NCBI RefSeq assembly: GCF_021398735.1
Contig: NZ_CP090349.1
Location: 5,103,001-5,167,000 of the forward strand
Length of the DNA stretch: 64,000 nucleotides
Direction: 5' to 3'
Source of the DNA: Methylobacterium oryzae
Lineage (GTDB): Bacteria; Pseudomonadota; Alphaproteobacteria; Rhizobiales; Beijerinckiaceae
Shown here: positions 25,443 to 34,643 of the stretch, one piece after another
Layout of the letters: every line of letters begins with the position of its first letter
How positions within the stretch are numbered: position 1 is the stretch's first letter
The notes under the pieces: generated by a model
What the model saw: only the letters and a program-made list of their open reading frames with translations
Told to the model about the DNA's origin: nothing
Databases searched by the model: none
Program-made: the position numbers and the translations under genes

Positions 25443-26144
25443 ATGAAGGCGGGAGACGAGGGCGATCGCGTCGGGGCGATCTGCCAGGCCCTGAGGCGGG
25501 CCATCGTGGAACGGGCGCTCGCCCCCGGCGACCGGCTGCCGGAGGACGCCCTCGGCGAGCGGTTCGGGGTGAGCCGCACCATCGCCCGGCAGGCCCTGCT
25601 GCGGCTGGCCGGGGAAGGCTTGGTCGATCTGCGCCGCAACCGCATCGCCGTCGTGGCGACGCCGAGCTGGGAGGAGGCGCGCGACACCTTCGACGTGCGC
25701 CTCGGCCTGGAGCGGCTCGTGGTCCGCCGCCTCGCCGGGCGGCTCAGCGCGGAGCAGCGTCAGGTCCTGCTGGACCAGATCGCGCGCGAGGAGGCCGCAC
25801 GGGGCGGCCCCGAGGCGCTGTCGATCCGGCTCGCCACGGAGTTCCACCTGATGCTCGCCGAGATGACCGGCAGCGCCGTGCTGATCCGGTACGTCGCGGA
25901 ACTCGGCTATCGCTGCGCCCTGATTCTGTCCCTCTACAGCCGCCCGCATTCCTCGGACTGCGCCGTGAGCGAGCACCGGGACATCGTCGCCGCCCTGGTC
26001 TCGGGCGATGCCGAGCGCGCCGCCGCGCTCATGGACCACCACCTCGACGCGGTCGCCGACCGGGCGCGGATCGTGCCCCCGGCCCCGCGCGAGCGCGATC
26101 TGGCACGCCTGCTGGCGCCCTACGTCGCGGGCGGCGGGGCCTGA
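25443..26144 (+). CDS. GntR-family regulator, FadR/FCD subfamily
   Basis: 233 aa. GntR winged helix: RRAIVERALAPGDRLPEDAL and the helix FGVSRTIARQALLRLAGEGL. The FCD effector domain (about 85-215) ends with EHRDIVAALVSGDAERAAAL, with metal-ligand-type His residues in EFHLMLAEMTG, SEHRDIV and MDHHLDAV. This subfamily senses small carboxylates or amino acids. It converges with the NTF2-like gene (10 bp apart). The likely operator (26614-26636) lies in front of the NTF2-like and transporter genes. Confidence 0.9.
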   Translation: MKAGDEGDRVGAICQALRRAIVERALAPGDRLPEDALGERFGVSRTIARQALLRLAGEGLVDLRRNRIAVVATPSWEEARDTFDVRLGLERLVVRRLAGRLSAEQRQVLLDQIAREEAARGGPEALSIRLATEFHLMLAEMTGSAVLIRYVAELGYRCALILSLYSRPHSSDCAVSEHRDIVAALVSGDAERAAALMDHHLDAVADRARIVPPAPRERDLARLLAPYVAGGGA

Positions 26145-26154
26145 GCCCGCCGCG

Positions 26155-26571
26155 TCAGGCCGTGAGGCCGTGCTTGGTCAGCAGGCGCTCGGCGCTGTCG
26201 TTCCAGACCTCCATGCCGACGATCAGCCCGTCGCGCACGGTGAAGCGGTCGACGTAGCGGTTGCCCTCGAAGGGCGTGCCGTCCGGCCACGCGCCGTACA
26301 GGGTCCCGAGGCTGTAGACCGTGGTGACGCCGTCGCCCGGCACCACGTCCAGCCGCTCCATCCGCTTCTTCACCCAGGCGTAGCGGCCGGCATTGAAGGC
26401 CGTGACCTCGGACGGATGGTTGAACACCCGGGCGCCGGTGAACACGATCCGGGTGCCCGGGGCCATGTAGCGTGCGGCCGTCTCGGGATCGGGCACCATC
26501 GAGGCCTCGAGATAGGCGGTGACGTTGGCGGCATCGCGGGCGGTCGCCGCATCGTGGGTCATGTCGGTCAT
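26155..26571 (-). CDS. NTF2-like (SnoaL-type) protein
   Basis: 138 aa, a single cone-shaped NTF2-like domain: VTAYLEASMVPDPETAARYMAPGT is given here in outline, then FNAGRYAWVKKRMERLDVV, VYSLGTLYGAWPDGTPFEGNRYVDRFTV and VGMEVWNDSAE. The start is ATG 26571 behind a perfect AGGAGG. Members bind or isomerise small hydrophobic molecules or act as accessory subunits. It is divergent from the transporter operon at 26768, sharing its control region, so a link to the transported compound is likely. Confidence 0.85.
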   Translation of the reverse strand: MTDMTHDAATARDAANVTAYLEASMVPDPETAARYMAPGTRIVFTGARVFNHPSEVTAFNAGRYAWVKKRMERLDVVPGDGVTTVYSLGTLYGAWPDGTPFEGNRYVDRFTVRDGLIVGMEVWNDSAERLLTKHGLTA

Positions 26572-26613
26572 GCAGGCCTCCTGTCGGCCCAACGTGCCGC
26601 AAAAGGCCGGCCC

Positions 26614-26636
26614 GTGCATGCAGGAAGTGTATGCAC
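26614..26636. promoter_or_regulatory. Inverted repeat GTGCAT-N11-ATGCAC, candidate GntR operator
   Basis: It lies between the divergent NTF2-like and transporter genes and includes the 8-bp palindrome TGCATGCA and the near-palindrome TGTATGCA. GntR/FCD sites are commonly short TG-rich palindromes of this form. The GntR gene next door is the natural candidate regulator. Confidence 0.45.
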
Positions 26637-26716
26637 TTTGACGCCAGATTGAGCACAGATTGCCTCCGAGGATACAGGCACCGGTCTGTGCAGCGGCCGA
26701 AGCGGCCAATTCCTGG

Positions 26717-26731
26717 TGGCATGGAGGTTGC
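26717..26731 (+). promoter_or_regulatory. Sigma-54 promoter TGGCATG-N4-TTGC
   Basis: Match to the RpoN consensus TGGCACG-N4-TTGC with one mismatch. The invariant GG and GC are at the required 12-base offset (26718 and 26730). It lies 37 bp upstream of the binding-protein start codon. This implies activation by an NtrC-type enhancer-binding protein and nitrogen control of the transporter. Confidence 0.7.
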
Positions 26732-26767
26732 GCAAAGCAGGCTGCGCCCCGCCCTCGGAGACATGCC

Positions 26768-27949
26768 ATGGCCTCCTTCCTGCCCCCGACCCTGCGCCGC
26801 TTCGCGGTGACGACGAGCGCGCTGCTCGGCCTCGCCGTCTCGACCGCGCAGGCGGCCGACACCGTCAAGATCGGCCTCGTGACCGCCCTGAGCGGCCAGT
26901 CCGCGAAATCCGGCGAGGCGATCTCCCGCGGGATCGGGCTCGCCATCGACGAGATCAACGCCAGGGGCGGCGTCCTCGGACGCCCCCTCGAGCTCGTGGC
27001 CCGCGACGACGAGGCCAACCCGTCCAAGGGCGTGCTGGCGACCCGCGAGTTGATCCAGCGGGTCGGCGTCGTCGCGGTGGTCGGCGGCCTCGACACGCCG
27101 GTCTCGATGGCGATCGTGCCGATCGCCAACCAGATGAAGGTGCCGTTCATCGGCCCCTGGGCGGCCGGCACCGGCATCACCCGCAACGGCGCCGCCGACA
27201 ACTACGCCTTCCGGGTCTCCGCGGTCGACGCCCTCGTCGACGAGGCGCTGGTCGCCTACGCGGTGAAGACCTACGGGGCGAAGAAGCCCGGCATGATCCT
27301 CGTCAACAACGCCTGGGGCGAGTCGAACCAGAAGGGCCTCAAGGACGCCCTGCAGGCGGCCAACCTCCCGGCGGCGGGCATCGAGAAGTACGAGGCCAAC
27401 GACGTCGACATGGTGCCCCAGCTGTCCCGGCTGAAGGAGGCCGGGGCCGACGCGCTGTTCCTCGTCGGCAATGTCGGGCCCTCGGCCCAGGTGGTGAAGT
27501 CGCTGGACCGGATGGGCTGGTCGGTGCCGGTCGTCTCGCACTGGGGCCCGGCGGGCGGCCGCTTCGACGAGCTCGCCGGCCCGAGCGCCGGCAAGGTCCA
27601 TTTCATCCAGACCTTCACCTTCGCGGGCAACGCGTCGCCGAAGGCGAGCGCGGTGCTCGACGCGCTCAAGGCCAAGTACCCGGCGATCAAGTCGATGGCC
27701 GATGTCACCCCCGCCGTCGGCATCGCCAACGCCTACGACGCGACGCACCTGCTGGCCCTCGCCATCCAGGCCGCCGGCTCCACCGAGGGCCCGAAGGTCC
27801 GCGACGGCTTCTACAAGATCGGCACCTATCCGGGCCTGATCAAAACCTACTCCACGCCCTTCACGCCCGGCCAGCACGACGCGCTCGGGCCGAACGACTA
27901 CGTGTTCACCCGCTTCAAGGACGGTGAGATCGTCGCGGTGACCAACTGA
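26768..27949 (+). CDS. Branched-chain-amino-acid-type ABC substrate-binding protein
   Basis: 393 aa with a signal peptide (cleavage near AQAADTVKIG). The mature fold is type I (LivK-like): IGLVTALSGQSAKSGEA, LAIDEINARGGVLGRPLEL, ARDDEANPSKGVLATRELI, PFIGPWAAGTG and FTPGQHDALGPNDYVFTR. First gene of a + strand operon with LivH and a fused LivM-G-F, behind a sigma-54 promoter. The ligand is unknown; amino acids, amides, urea or other small N compounds are all taken by this family. The neighbouring PuuE-like deacetylase hints at a purine- or amide-related substrate. Confidence 0.9.
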   Translation: MASFLPPTLRRFAVTTSALLGLAVSTAQAADTVKIGLVTALSGQSAKSGEAISRGIGLAIDEINARGGVLGRPLELVARDDEANPSKGVLATRELIQRVGVVAVVGGLDTPVSMAIVPIANQMKVPFIGPWAAGTGITRNGAADNYAFRVSAVDALVDEALVAYAVKTYGAKKPGMILVNNAWGESNQKGLKDALQAANLPAAGIEKYEANDVDMVPQLSRLKEAGADALFLVGNVGPSAQVVKSLDRMGWSVPVVSHWGPAGGRFDELAGPSAGKVHFIQTFTFAGNASPKASAVLDALKAKYPAIKSMADVTPAVGIANAYDATHLLALAIQAAGSTEGPKVRDGFYKIGTYPGLIKTYSTPFTPGQHDALGPNDYVFTRFKDGEIVAVTN

Positions 27950-27957
27950 GCCCGGCG

Positions 27958-28827
27958 ATGCTGACCTCCATCCTCGTCAGCGGCCTCGGCCTCGGCAGCA
28001 TGTACGGGCTCGTGGCCCTGGGCTTCCACGTGACCTACGCGGTGTCGGGGACCGTGAACTTCGCGCAGGGGAGCGTCGTCACCCTGGGCGCGGTCCTGGC
28101 CTACGCGCTCGGCGTCACCCTCGGCTGGCCGATGCCGGCCGCGATCGTCCTGGCGCTCGCCGGCTGCGCCCTGTTCGGCCTCGTGGTCGAGCGGGCGCTG
28201 GTCCGCCCGTTCGTTGCGCGCGGCTCGGACGCGTGGCTCCTGGCGACGGTGGCGGGCGGCATCGTGCTCGACAACACCGTGCTGTTCACCTTCGGCAAGG
28301 AGCCGCGCAGCCTGCCCTCGCCGCTGGCCACGAAGCCGGTGGAGATTCTCGGGACCGGCATCTACCCGCTGCAGCTCGTGATCCCGGTGGTCGGGATCGC
28401 CCTTGCCTTCGCGATCCGCACGGTGTTCCGGAAGACCGATCTCGGCCGCGTCCTGCTCGCCGTGGCGCAGAACGCCGACGCCGCCCGGCTGATGGGGATC
28501 GACGTGCGCCGCACCGTGGCCTGCGCCTTCGCGCTCTCGGCAGTGCTCGCCGGCATCGCGGGCCTGCTGATCGCGCCGCTCTTCTCGGTCTCGGCCGAGC
28601 TCGGCACGCTGTTCGGCATCAAGGCCTTCGCGGTCGCGATCCTCGGCGGCATCGGTTCCGCCACCGGGGTGATCCTGGCGGGGCTGCTCTACGGCCTCGT
28701 CGAGGCCGGCGTCACCGCGACCCTGGGCTCGACCTACACGCAGCTCGTGGTGTTCTCGGTGATCATCCTGGCCCTCACCCTGCGCCCCGACGGCCTGCTC
28801 GGCCGCGCCGCGGTCAACAAGGTCTGA
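27958..28827 (+). CDS. livH: LivH-type ABC permease
   Basis: 289 aa with about eight membrane helices. LivH features are LGLGSMYGLVALGFHVTY, VNFAQGSVVTLGA, the cytoplasmic coupling-loop region ADAARLMGIDVRRTVACAF and GIKAFAVAILGGIGSATG. It follows the binding protein by 8 bases and precedes the fusion gene by 4 bases. It forms the permease heterodimer with the LivM part of that fusion. Confidence 0.92.
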   Translation: MLTSILVSGLGLGSMYGLVALGFHVTYAVSGTVNFAQGSVVTLGAVLAYALGVTLGWPMPAAIVLALAGCALFGLVVERALVRPFVARGSDAWLLATVAGGIVLDNTVLFTFGKEPRSLPSPLATKPVEILGTGIYPLQLVIPVVGIALAFAIRTVFRKTDLGRVLLAVAQNADAARLMGIDVRRTVACAFALSAVLAGIAGLLIAPLFSVSAELGTLFGIKAFAVAILGGIGSATGVILAGLLYGLVEAGVTATLGSTYTQLVVFSVIILALTLRPDGLLGRAAVNKV

Positions 28828-28831
28828 CGCG

Positions 28832-31300
28832 ATGCCGTACCTGCGCTCAGGCCCGGCGATGCGGCTCGGCATCGCCGGCCTCACCGCCGCCGCGCTCGGC
28901 CTCGTGGCGCTGACCGCCGGCTACAGCCACTTCGTGATCGCCCTCATGGCGCTGACCACGGTCGCGGGCGTCGGCCTCAACGTGCTCCTCGGCCTGACGG
29001 GGCTGATCTCTTTCGGCCAGGCCGGCTTCTACGCGATCGGCGCCTACGCGAGCGCGATCCTGACGCTCCACGGCGTCAGCTTCTGGCTGGCGCTCCCGGC
29101 GGCGGCCCTGATCGCGGCGCTCGTCGGCGGCCTCGTGGCGGTGCCGGCGATGCGGGTGAAGGGCCCCTACCTCGCCATGCTGACGATCGCCTTCGGCTTC
29201 ATCGTCGAGCACGGCCTGATCGAGGGCGGCGAGCTGACCGGCGGCCAGAACGGCCTCGTTGTGACCGACGCGCCGAGCCTCCTCGGCGAGCCGCTCTCGC
29301 CGGCCGGCCTCGCGGTGCTGGCGGTGCTCGCCGCCGGGGCGAGCCTCGCCGTGTTCGACATCCTCGCCCGCAGCCGCCTCGGCCGGGCGATGCGCGCCGT
29401 GCGCGACGCCGACGTCGCCGCGGCGGCTCTGGGCTTCGACCCGGTCCGGGTGAAGACCCTGGCCTTCGCGATCTCCGCCGCCCTGACCGGCCTCGCGGGG
29501 GCTGTCCTGCCGCCGCTGATGCTGTTCATCGCGCCGAGCTCGTTCCCGTTCTCGCAGTCGATCCTGTTCGTCCTCTCGGTGATCGTCGGCGGCGCCGGCA
29601 CGGTGCTCGGCCCGCTCCTCGGGGCCCTCGTCACCGTGCTGCTGCCGGAGGCGCTGTCCGGCCTCGCCGAGTACCGCCTGCTGTTCTTCGGCGTCGCGAC
29701 CCTCGCGGTGCTGTGGCTGGTGCCCTCGGGGCTGGTCGGCAGCCTCGCCCGCCTGCTGCCCCGGGGCCGGGACGCGCCGGCCGCCGCCGAGGGCGAGGAG
29801 GTGCCGCTGCCCGGCACGGCGGCGCGCGAGGCCCTCGTCCTCGAGGGCCTCGGCATCCGCTTCGGCGGCATCACGGCGGCGGACGGCGTCGACCTCACGG
29901 CGCGGCCGGCGGCCGTCACCAGCGTGATCGGCCCGAACGGGGCCGGCAAGACCACCGTGCTCAACATGGTTTCGGGCTTCTACCGCCCGAGCGCCGGGGC
30001 GATCCGGCTGGGCGGGCGCGACCTCGCCGGGCGGCCGGCCCACGTCGTCGCCCGCGCCGGCATCGCGCGCACCTATCAGACCACGCGCCTGTTCGGCTCG
30101 CTGCCGGTGGCCGACAACGTCGCCCTCGGCCTCGCGCCGGGCCGGCTGTGGCGCCGCGCGCGGGCGCGGGACCGCGCGACGGCCGCCGCGCTCCTCGCCT
30201 TCGTCGGCTACCGGGGCGCCCTCGACCGCCCGGCCGCCGAGCTGCCCCACGTCGACCGGCGGCTCGTGGAGATCGCTCGAGCGCTCGCCGGCAGCCCCGC
30301 GGTGCTACTCCTCGACGAGCCCGCCGCCGGCCTGTCGCGGGCCGACACCGACCGGCTGGCCCGGCTGATCCGCCGGATCGCCGACAGCGGCGTCGCGGTG
30401 GTGCTGGTCGAGCACGACATGCCGCTGGTGATGGGCATCTCCGACCACATCCTCGTCATGGATGCCGGCCGCCCGATCGCGCGCGGCACGCCCGCTGAGA
30501 TCCGGCGCGACCCGGCGGTGCTGCGCGCGTATCTCGGCGGCGCCGACACCCCGGCCCGGCCGCGGAGCGCGCCGTGGCAGGGACCGGCGGACGCCGTCCT
30601 CTCGGTCCTCGACCTGACCGCCGGCTACGGCGCCGCGCCCGTCCTCGACGGCGTCCATCTCGACGTGCGGCCCGGCGAGACCGTCGCGCTCCTGGGCGCG
30701 AATGGGGCCGGCAAGTCCACGGCGATGCGGGCGCTGGCGGGGCTGCTGCGCCCGGTCGCGGGATCGGTCGTGTTCGACGACCGGCGCGTCGACGCGCTGC
30801 CCGCCCACCGGATCGCCCGCGGCGGCCTCGTCCTGGTGCCAGAGGGGCGGCAGGTCTTCCCGGAGCTCACCGTCGTCGAGAACATCCGCCTCGGCGCCTT
30901 CGGGCGCGGGTCGCCGATCGACCCGGCCGAGGTCGAGCGCCTGCTCGACCGGTTCCCGCGGCTGCGCGACCGGGCGGCGAGCCGGGCGGGCCTGCTCTCC
31001 GGCGGCGAGCAGCAGATGCTGGCCATCGCCCGCGGGTTGATGGCGCACCCGCGCATCCTGCTCCTCGACGAGCCGTCGCTGGGCCTCGCCCCGGCGATGA
31101 TCAACGCCCTCTACGCGACCGTGGCCGAGCTGCGCGACGAGGGCGTCACCATCCTGATCGTGGACCAGATGGCGGCGCTGGCCCTCACGGTCGCCGACCG
31201 CGGCTACGTGCTGGAGCAGGGCCGGGTCGTCGCGCGCGGAACCGCCGCGGAGCTGTCGGCGGACAAGGGGCTGGAAGCGGCCTATCTCGGTGCGGCGTAA
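28832..31300 (+). CDS. Fused LivM permease - LivG ATPase - LivF ATPase
   Basis: 822 aa, three usual proteins in one chain. Residues about 1-310 are the LivM permease (LLGLTGLISFGQAGFYAIGA, ARSRLGRAMRAVRDADVAA). Residues about 330-570 are LivG: Walker A GPNGAGKTT, Walker B VLLLDEPAAGLS, H-loop VEHDM. Residues about 585-822 are LivF: Walker A GANGAGKST, signature LLSGGEQQMLAIARGL, Walker B ILLLDEPSLGLAP. The LivG signature is degenerate (LPHVDRRLVEIARAL instead of LSxGQ), so one of the two ATP sites may be non-canonical. The fusion fixes stoichiometry at one permease to two ATPases. Permease-ATPase fusions of this family are known, the triple one less often. Confidence 0.9.
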   Translation: MPYLRSGPAMRLGIAGLTAAALGLVALTAGYSHFVIALMALTTVAGVGLNVLLGLTGLISFGQAGFYAIGAYASAILTLHGVSFWLALPAAALIAALVGGLVAVPAMRVKGPYLAMLTIAFGFIVEHGLIEGGELTGGQNGLVVTDAPSLLGEPLSPAGLAVLAVLAAGASLAVFDILARSRLGRAMRAVRDADVAAAALGFDPVRVKTLAFAISAALTGLAGAVLPPLMLFIAPSSFPFSQSILFVLSVIVGGAGTVLGPLLGALVTVLLPEALSGLAEYRLLFFGVATLAVLWLVPSGLVGSLARLLPRGRDAPAAAEGEEVPLPGTAAREALVLEGLGIRFGGITAADGVDLTARPAAVTSVIGPNGAGKTTVLNMVSGFYRPSAGAIRLGGRDLAGRPAHVVARAGIARTYQTTRLFGSLPVADNVALGLAPGRLWRRARARDRATAAALLAFVGYRGALDRPAAELPHVDRRLVEIARALAGSPAVLLLDEPAAGLSRADTDRLARLIRRIADSGVAVVLVEHDMPLVMGISDHILVMDAGRPIARGTPAEIRRDPAVLRAYLGGADTPARPRSAPWQGPADAVLSVLDLTAGYGAAPVLDGVHLDVRPGETVALLGANGAGKSTAMRALAGLLRPVAGSVVFDDRRVDALPAHRIARGGLVLVPEGRQVFPELTVVENIRLGAFGRGSPIDPAEVERLLDRFPRLRDRAASRAGLLSGGEQQMLAIARGLMAHPRILLLDEPSLGLAPAMINALYATVAELRDEGVTILIVDQMAALALTVADRGYVLEQGRVVARGTAAELSADKGLEAAYLGAA

Positions 31301-31311
31301 CGGGGGCTCTG

Positions 31312-32202
31312 ATGGACACGAATGCCGGACACGGTCGCTACGGCTACAGCGCCCTCCCCGACCGCCCGGTCTACGACTGGCCGGAGGGCAAGCGGCTGGC
31401 CGTCTATGTCGGGCTGAACCTCGAGACCTTCGCGTTCGGCGAGGGCCTGGGCGCCGAGCTGGCGCCCGGCGGCCCGCAGCCGGACGTGCTCAACTACGCG
31501 TGGCGCGACTGGGGCAACCGGGTCGGCGCGTGGCGGATCGCCGAGATGCTGGACGCTCTGGCGATGCCGGCGAGCGTGCTCGTCAACAGCAACCTCTACC
31601 GGGACTGCCCCGGGCTGATCGAGGCGTTCCGGGCGCGGGGCGACGAGATCGTCGGCCACGGACGCACCAACGCCGAGCGGCAGGGTACCCTCGACGAGGA
31701 CGCGGAGCGGGCCCTGATCGCCGAGACGACCCGCGAGATCGCCGCGCGGGAGGGCCGCCCCCCCGCCGGGTGGCTCGGGCCGTGGATCTCGCAGTCGCGG
31801 GTGACGCCCGATCTCCTCGCCGAGGCCGGGTACCGCTACCTGCTCGACTGGGACCACGACGACCAGCCGACCTGGTTCAAGACCCGCGGCGGCGGCCGCA
31901 TCCTGACGGTGCCCTACCCGCAGGAACTCAACGACATCCCCGCGATCGTCGCCCGCAAGGAGACGGGCCGCCAGTTCGCCGAAGCCATCGTCGACGCCTT
32001 CGAAGAAATGCTGGAGCAGTCTCGGGGCGCGCCGCTGGTGATGGGCATCGCGCTCCATCCCTACATCGTCGGGCGCCCGCACCGGCTGCGGCCCCTGCGG
32101 CAGGCGCTCCGGCACATCGCAGACCGCCGCGACGCCATTTGGCTCACCACCGCCGGGGCGATCGCCGACCACATCGTGGCGCGGGAGGCCGCGCCGCGCT
32201 GA
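31312..32202 (+). CDS. Polysaccharide-deacetylase-family hydrolase, PuuE (allantoinase)-like
   Basis: 296 aa. The NodB-like barrel is shown by KRLAVYVGLNLETFAFGEG, NRVGAWRIAEMLDALAMPAS, DEIVGHGRTNAERQ and LAEAGYRYLLDWDHDDQPTWF. The usual HxxxH metal motif appears as HGRTN, as in PuuE-type members that act on small cyclic amides rather than on polysaccharides. No signal peptide, so it is cytoplasmic. It lies 11 bp after the fused transporter gene, in the same operon, and probably acts on the imported compound. The specific reaction is not established. Confidence 0.82.
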   Translation: MDTNAGHGRYGYSALPDRPVYDWPEGKRLAVYVGLNLETFAFGEGLGAELAPGGPQPDVLNYAWRDWGNRVGAWRIAEMLDALAMPASVLVNSNLYRDCPGLIEAFRARGDEIVGHGRTNAERQGTLDEDAERALIAETTREIAAREGRPPAGWLGPWISQSRVTPDLLAEAGYRYLLDWDHDDQPTWFKTRGGGRILTVPYPQELNDIPAIVARKETGRQFAEAIVDAFEEMLEQSRGAPLVMGIALHPYIVGRPHRLRPLRQALRHIADRRDAIWLTTAGAIADHIVAREAAPR

Positions 32203-32224
32203 CGCGGCCCTGACCCCGGCGGGC

Positions 32225-33004
<780 letters not shown>

Positions 33005-33008
33005 GGTC

Positions 33009-33860
33009 TCAGCGGGTCTCGAAGCGGCGTTCCAGGGCGGCGGTGAACCGGTCGATCGGGTAGCAGTAGAGGAAGAAGCAGAGCAGCGCGAAGCCGTAGA
33101 GCGGCGCGAACAGCTCGGGGCGGCCGCCCTCGGCGGCGTGCACCTGCGCGGTCAGCGTCAGCATCTCGGTGACGCCGACGATGGAGGCCTGCACGGTGGC
33201 CATCGCGATGAGCGAGTAGACGTTCATCCAGGGCGGCAGCATGCGCTTCGCGCACTGGGGCAGGATGATGCGCCACATCGTCTGGCGCCGGGTGAAGGCC
33301 AGGGATTCGGCGGCCTCCCACTGGGTGTTGGGCACCGAGCGCACCGCACCGCGGACGATCTCGGCGACGTTGGCCATGACCGGCAGGCTGAAGCCGAAGG
33401 TCGCCTTGACCCAGTCGGGCAGCGGCACGCGGACGCCGAACACAGTGACCTGGAACGGGACCAGGAACATCACGAAGAACAGCAGGACCAGCCAGGGCAC
33501 GTTGCGGAAGACCTGCGTGGCGCACCACGCGAGACGGGGCAGGACCCGGCCCTCCGCCAGCATGGCCAGACCGAGCCCGATGCCCGCCACCGTGCCGATC
33601 GCCATCGCCATCAGCGAGATCGCGACGTTGAAGGCGAAGCCCGTGAGCAGGAGGGGCGCCCACTTGATCACCACCTCCAGCGGCGACAGCGCGGCGGCCC
33701 CGCCCTGCGCCCAGGCCGGGACGGCGACGAGGGCGAGCGCGGTGAGCAGCCAGAGATGGGCCGGGCGCAGGCGCGCCGCCGCGCGGTCCCTCGGGAGCGC
33801 GAAGGGCAGCAGCACCGGCAGGTCGCCCGGTCGCCCGCCCCGCGGATCGGCAGCTTTCAT
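33009..33860 (-). CDS. Polar amino acid ABC permease (GltK/GlnP type)
   Basis: 283 aa. A basic N-terminal tail precedes an early hydrophobic segment (about 32-52) that resembles a signal anchor, an extension beyond the usual length. The HisM-type core follows: LLTGFAFNVAISLMAMAIG, QVFRNVPWLVLLFF, EIVRGAVRSVPNTQWEAAESL and WRIILPQCAKRMLPPWMN (the EAA-type coupling loop). It starts in an ATGA overlap with the other permease, with which it should form the heterodimer. Confidence 0.9.
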   Translation of the reverse strand: MKAADPRGGRPGDLPVLLPFALPRDRAAARLRPAHLWLLTALALVAVPAWAQGGAAALSPLEVVIKWAPLLLTGFAFNVAISLMAMAIGTVAGIGLGLAMLAEGRVLPRLAWCATQVFRNVPWLVLLFFVMFLVPFQVTVFGVRVPLPDWVKATFGFSLPVMANVAEIVRGAVRSVPNTQWEAAESLAFTRRQTMWRIILPQCAKRMLPPWMNVYSLIAMATVQASIVGVTEMLTLTAQVHAAEGGRPELFAPLYGFALLCFFLYCYPIDRFTAALERRFETR

Positions 33861-34606
33861 CGGCCGTATCCCGGGATCCGCAGGGCGCGTTCCCAGCGGT
33901 GCATGATCCAGACGAGCACGCCGACGAGGACCGCGTAGGTCGCGAGCAGCACCAGCATCATCTCCAGCACGTTCTGCGATTCGGACCAGATCTGCTTGAC
34001 CGCGTACAGCGTCTCCGGGACCGCGATGGCGTAGGCCAGCGTGGTGGTCTTGAGGAGGTTGATCAGGTTGTTGTTGAGCGCCGGCAGGCAGACGCGCAGG
34101 GCCAGCGGCAGGACGACGTACCGGTAGGCCTTGAAGCGGGTGTAGCCCAGGGCCTCCGCGGCCTCGACCGTGGTCCGCGGCACCGCCTCGATGCCGGAGC
34201 GGAAGATCTCCACGTTGAACGCGCCCGCGAACAGCGACAGCGAGATGATCGCCCACTGGACGTTGTTGAGGATCGGCGCGCGCAGCCCGTCCGCCGAGCG
34301 GATGTCCGGCAGCAGCGTCCCGAGGCCGAAATAGAAGAAGAAGATCTGCACGAGCGGCGGCGTGTTCCGGAAGACCACCACGAAGCCGTTGACCAGCGCC
34401 CGCAGGACGCGCGACGGCCCGCTCTGCAGGAGCGCGCCGACGGCGCCGATGACGAGGCTCGCCAGGATCGTGCTGATCCCGAGGAGCAGCGTCATCCGCA
34501 GGCCGGCCACGTACCGGCCCCAGTCGTAGGGATCGTAGAAGACCGTGAAGTTGAAGCCCGTGGTCTCGTAGAGCTGCTGGAACCACGCCTGGATCGTGGC
34601 GATCAT
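33857..34606 (-). CDS. Polar amino acid ABC permease (GltJ/GlnP type)
   Basis: 249 aa. Membrane core MTLLLGISTILASLVIGAVG, periplasmic-side VVVFRNTPPLVQIFFFYF, and coupling loop FRSGIEAVPRTTVEAAEALG with FKAYRYVVLPLALRVCLPAL. It lies 37 bp after the binding protein. The N-terminal region before the first helix (QQLYETTGFNFTVFYDPYDW) is periplasmic, as in GltJ. Confidence 0.92.
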   Translation of the reverse strand: MIATIQAWFQQLYETTGFNFTVFYDPYDWGRYVAGLRMTLLLGISTILASLVIGAVGALLQSGPSRVLRALVNGFVVVFRNTPPLVQIFFFYFGLGTLLPDIRSADGLRAPILNNVQWAIISLSLFAGAFNVEIFRSGIEAVPRTTVEAAEALGYTRFKAYRYVVLPLALRVCLPALNNNLINLLKTTTLAYAIAVPETLYAVKQIWSESQNVLEMMLVLLATYAVLVGVLVWIMHRWERALRIPGYGR

Positions 34607-34643
34607 CGCGGGCTAACGCTCGGTGTTGTCGCGCAGAACCGCA

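Noticed and set aside
26572..27201. Upstream extension of the NTF2-like gene
   Set aside because: It would run antisense to the binding-protein gene and through its promoter; the AGGAGG before ATG 26571 fixes the start.
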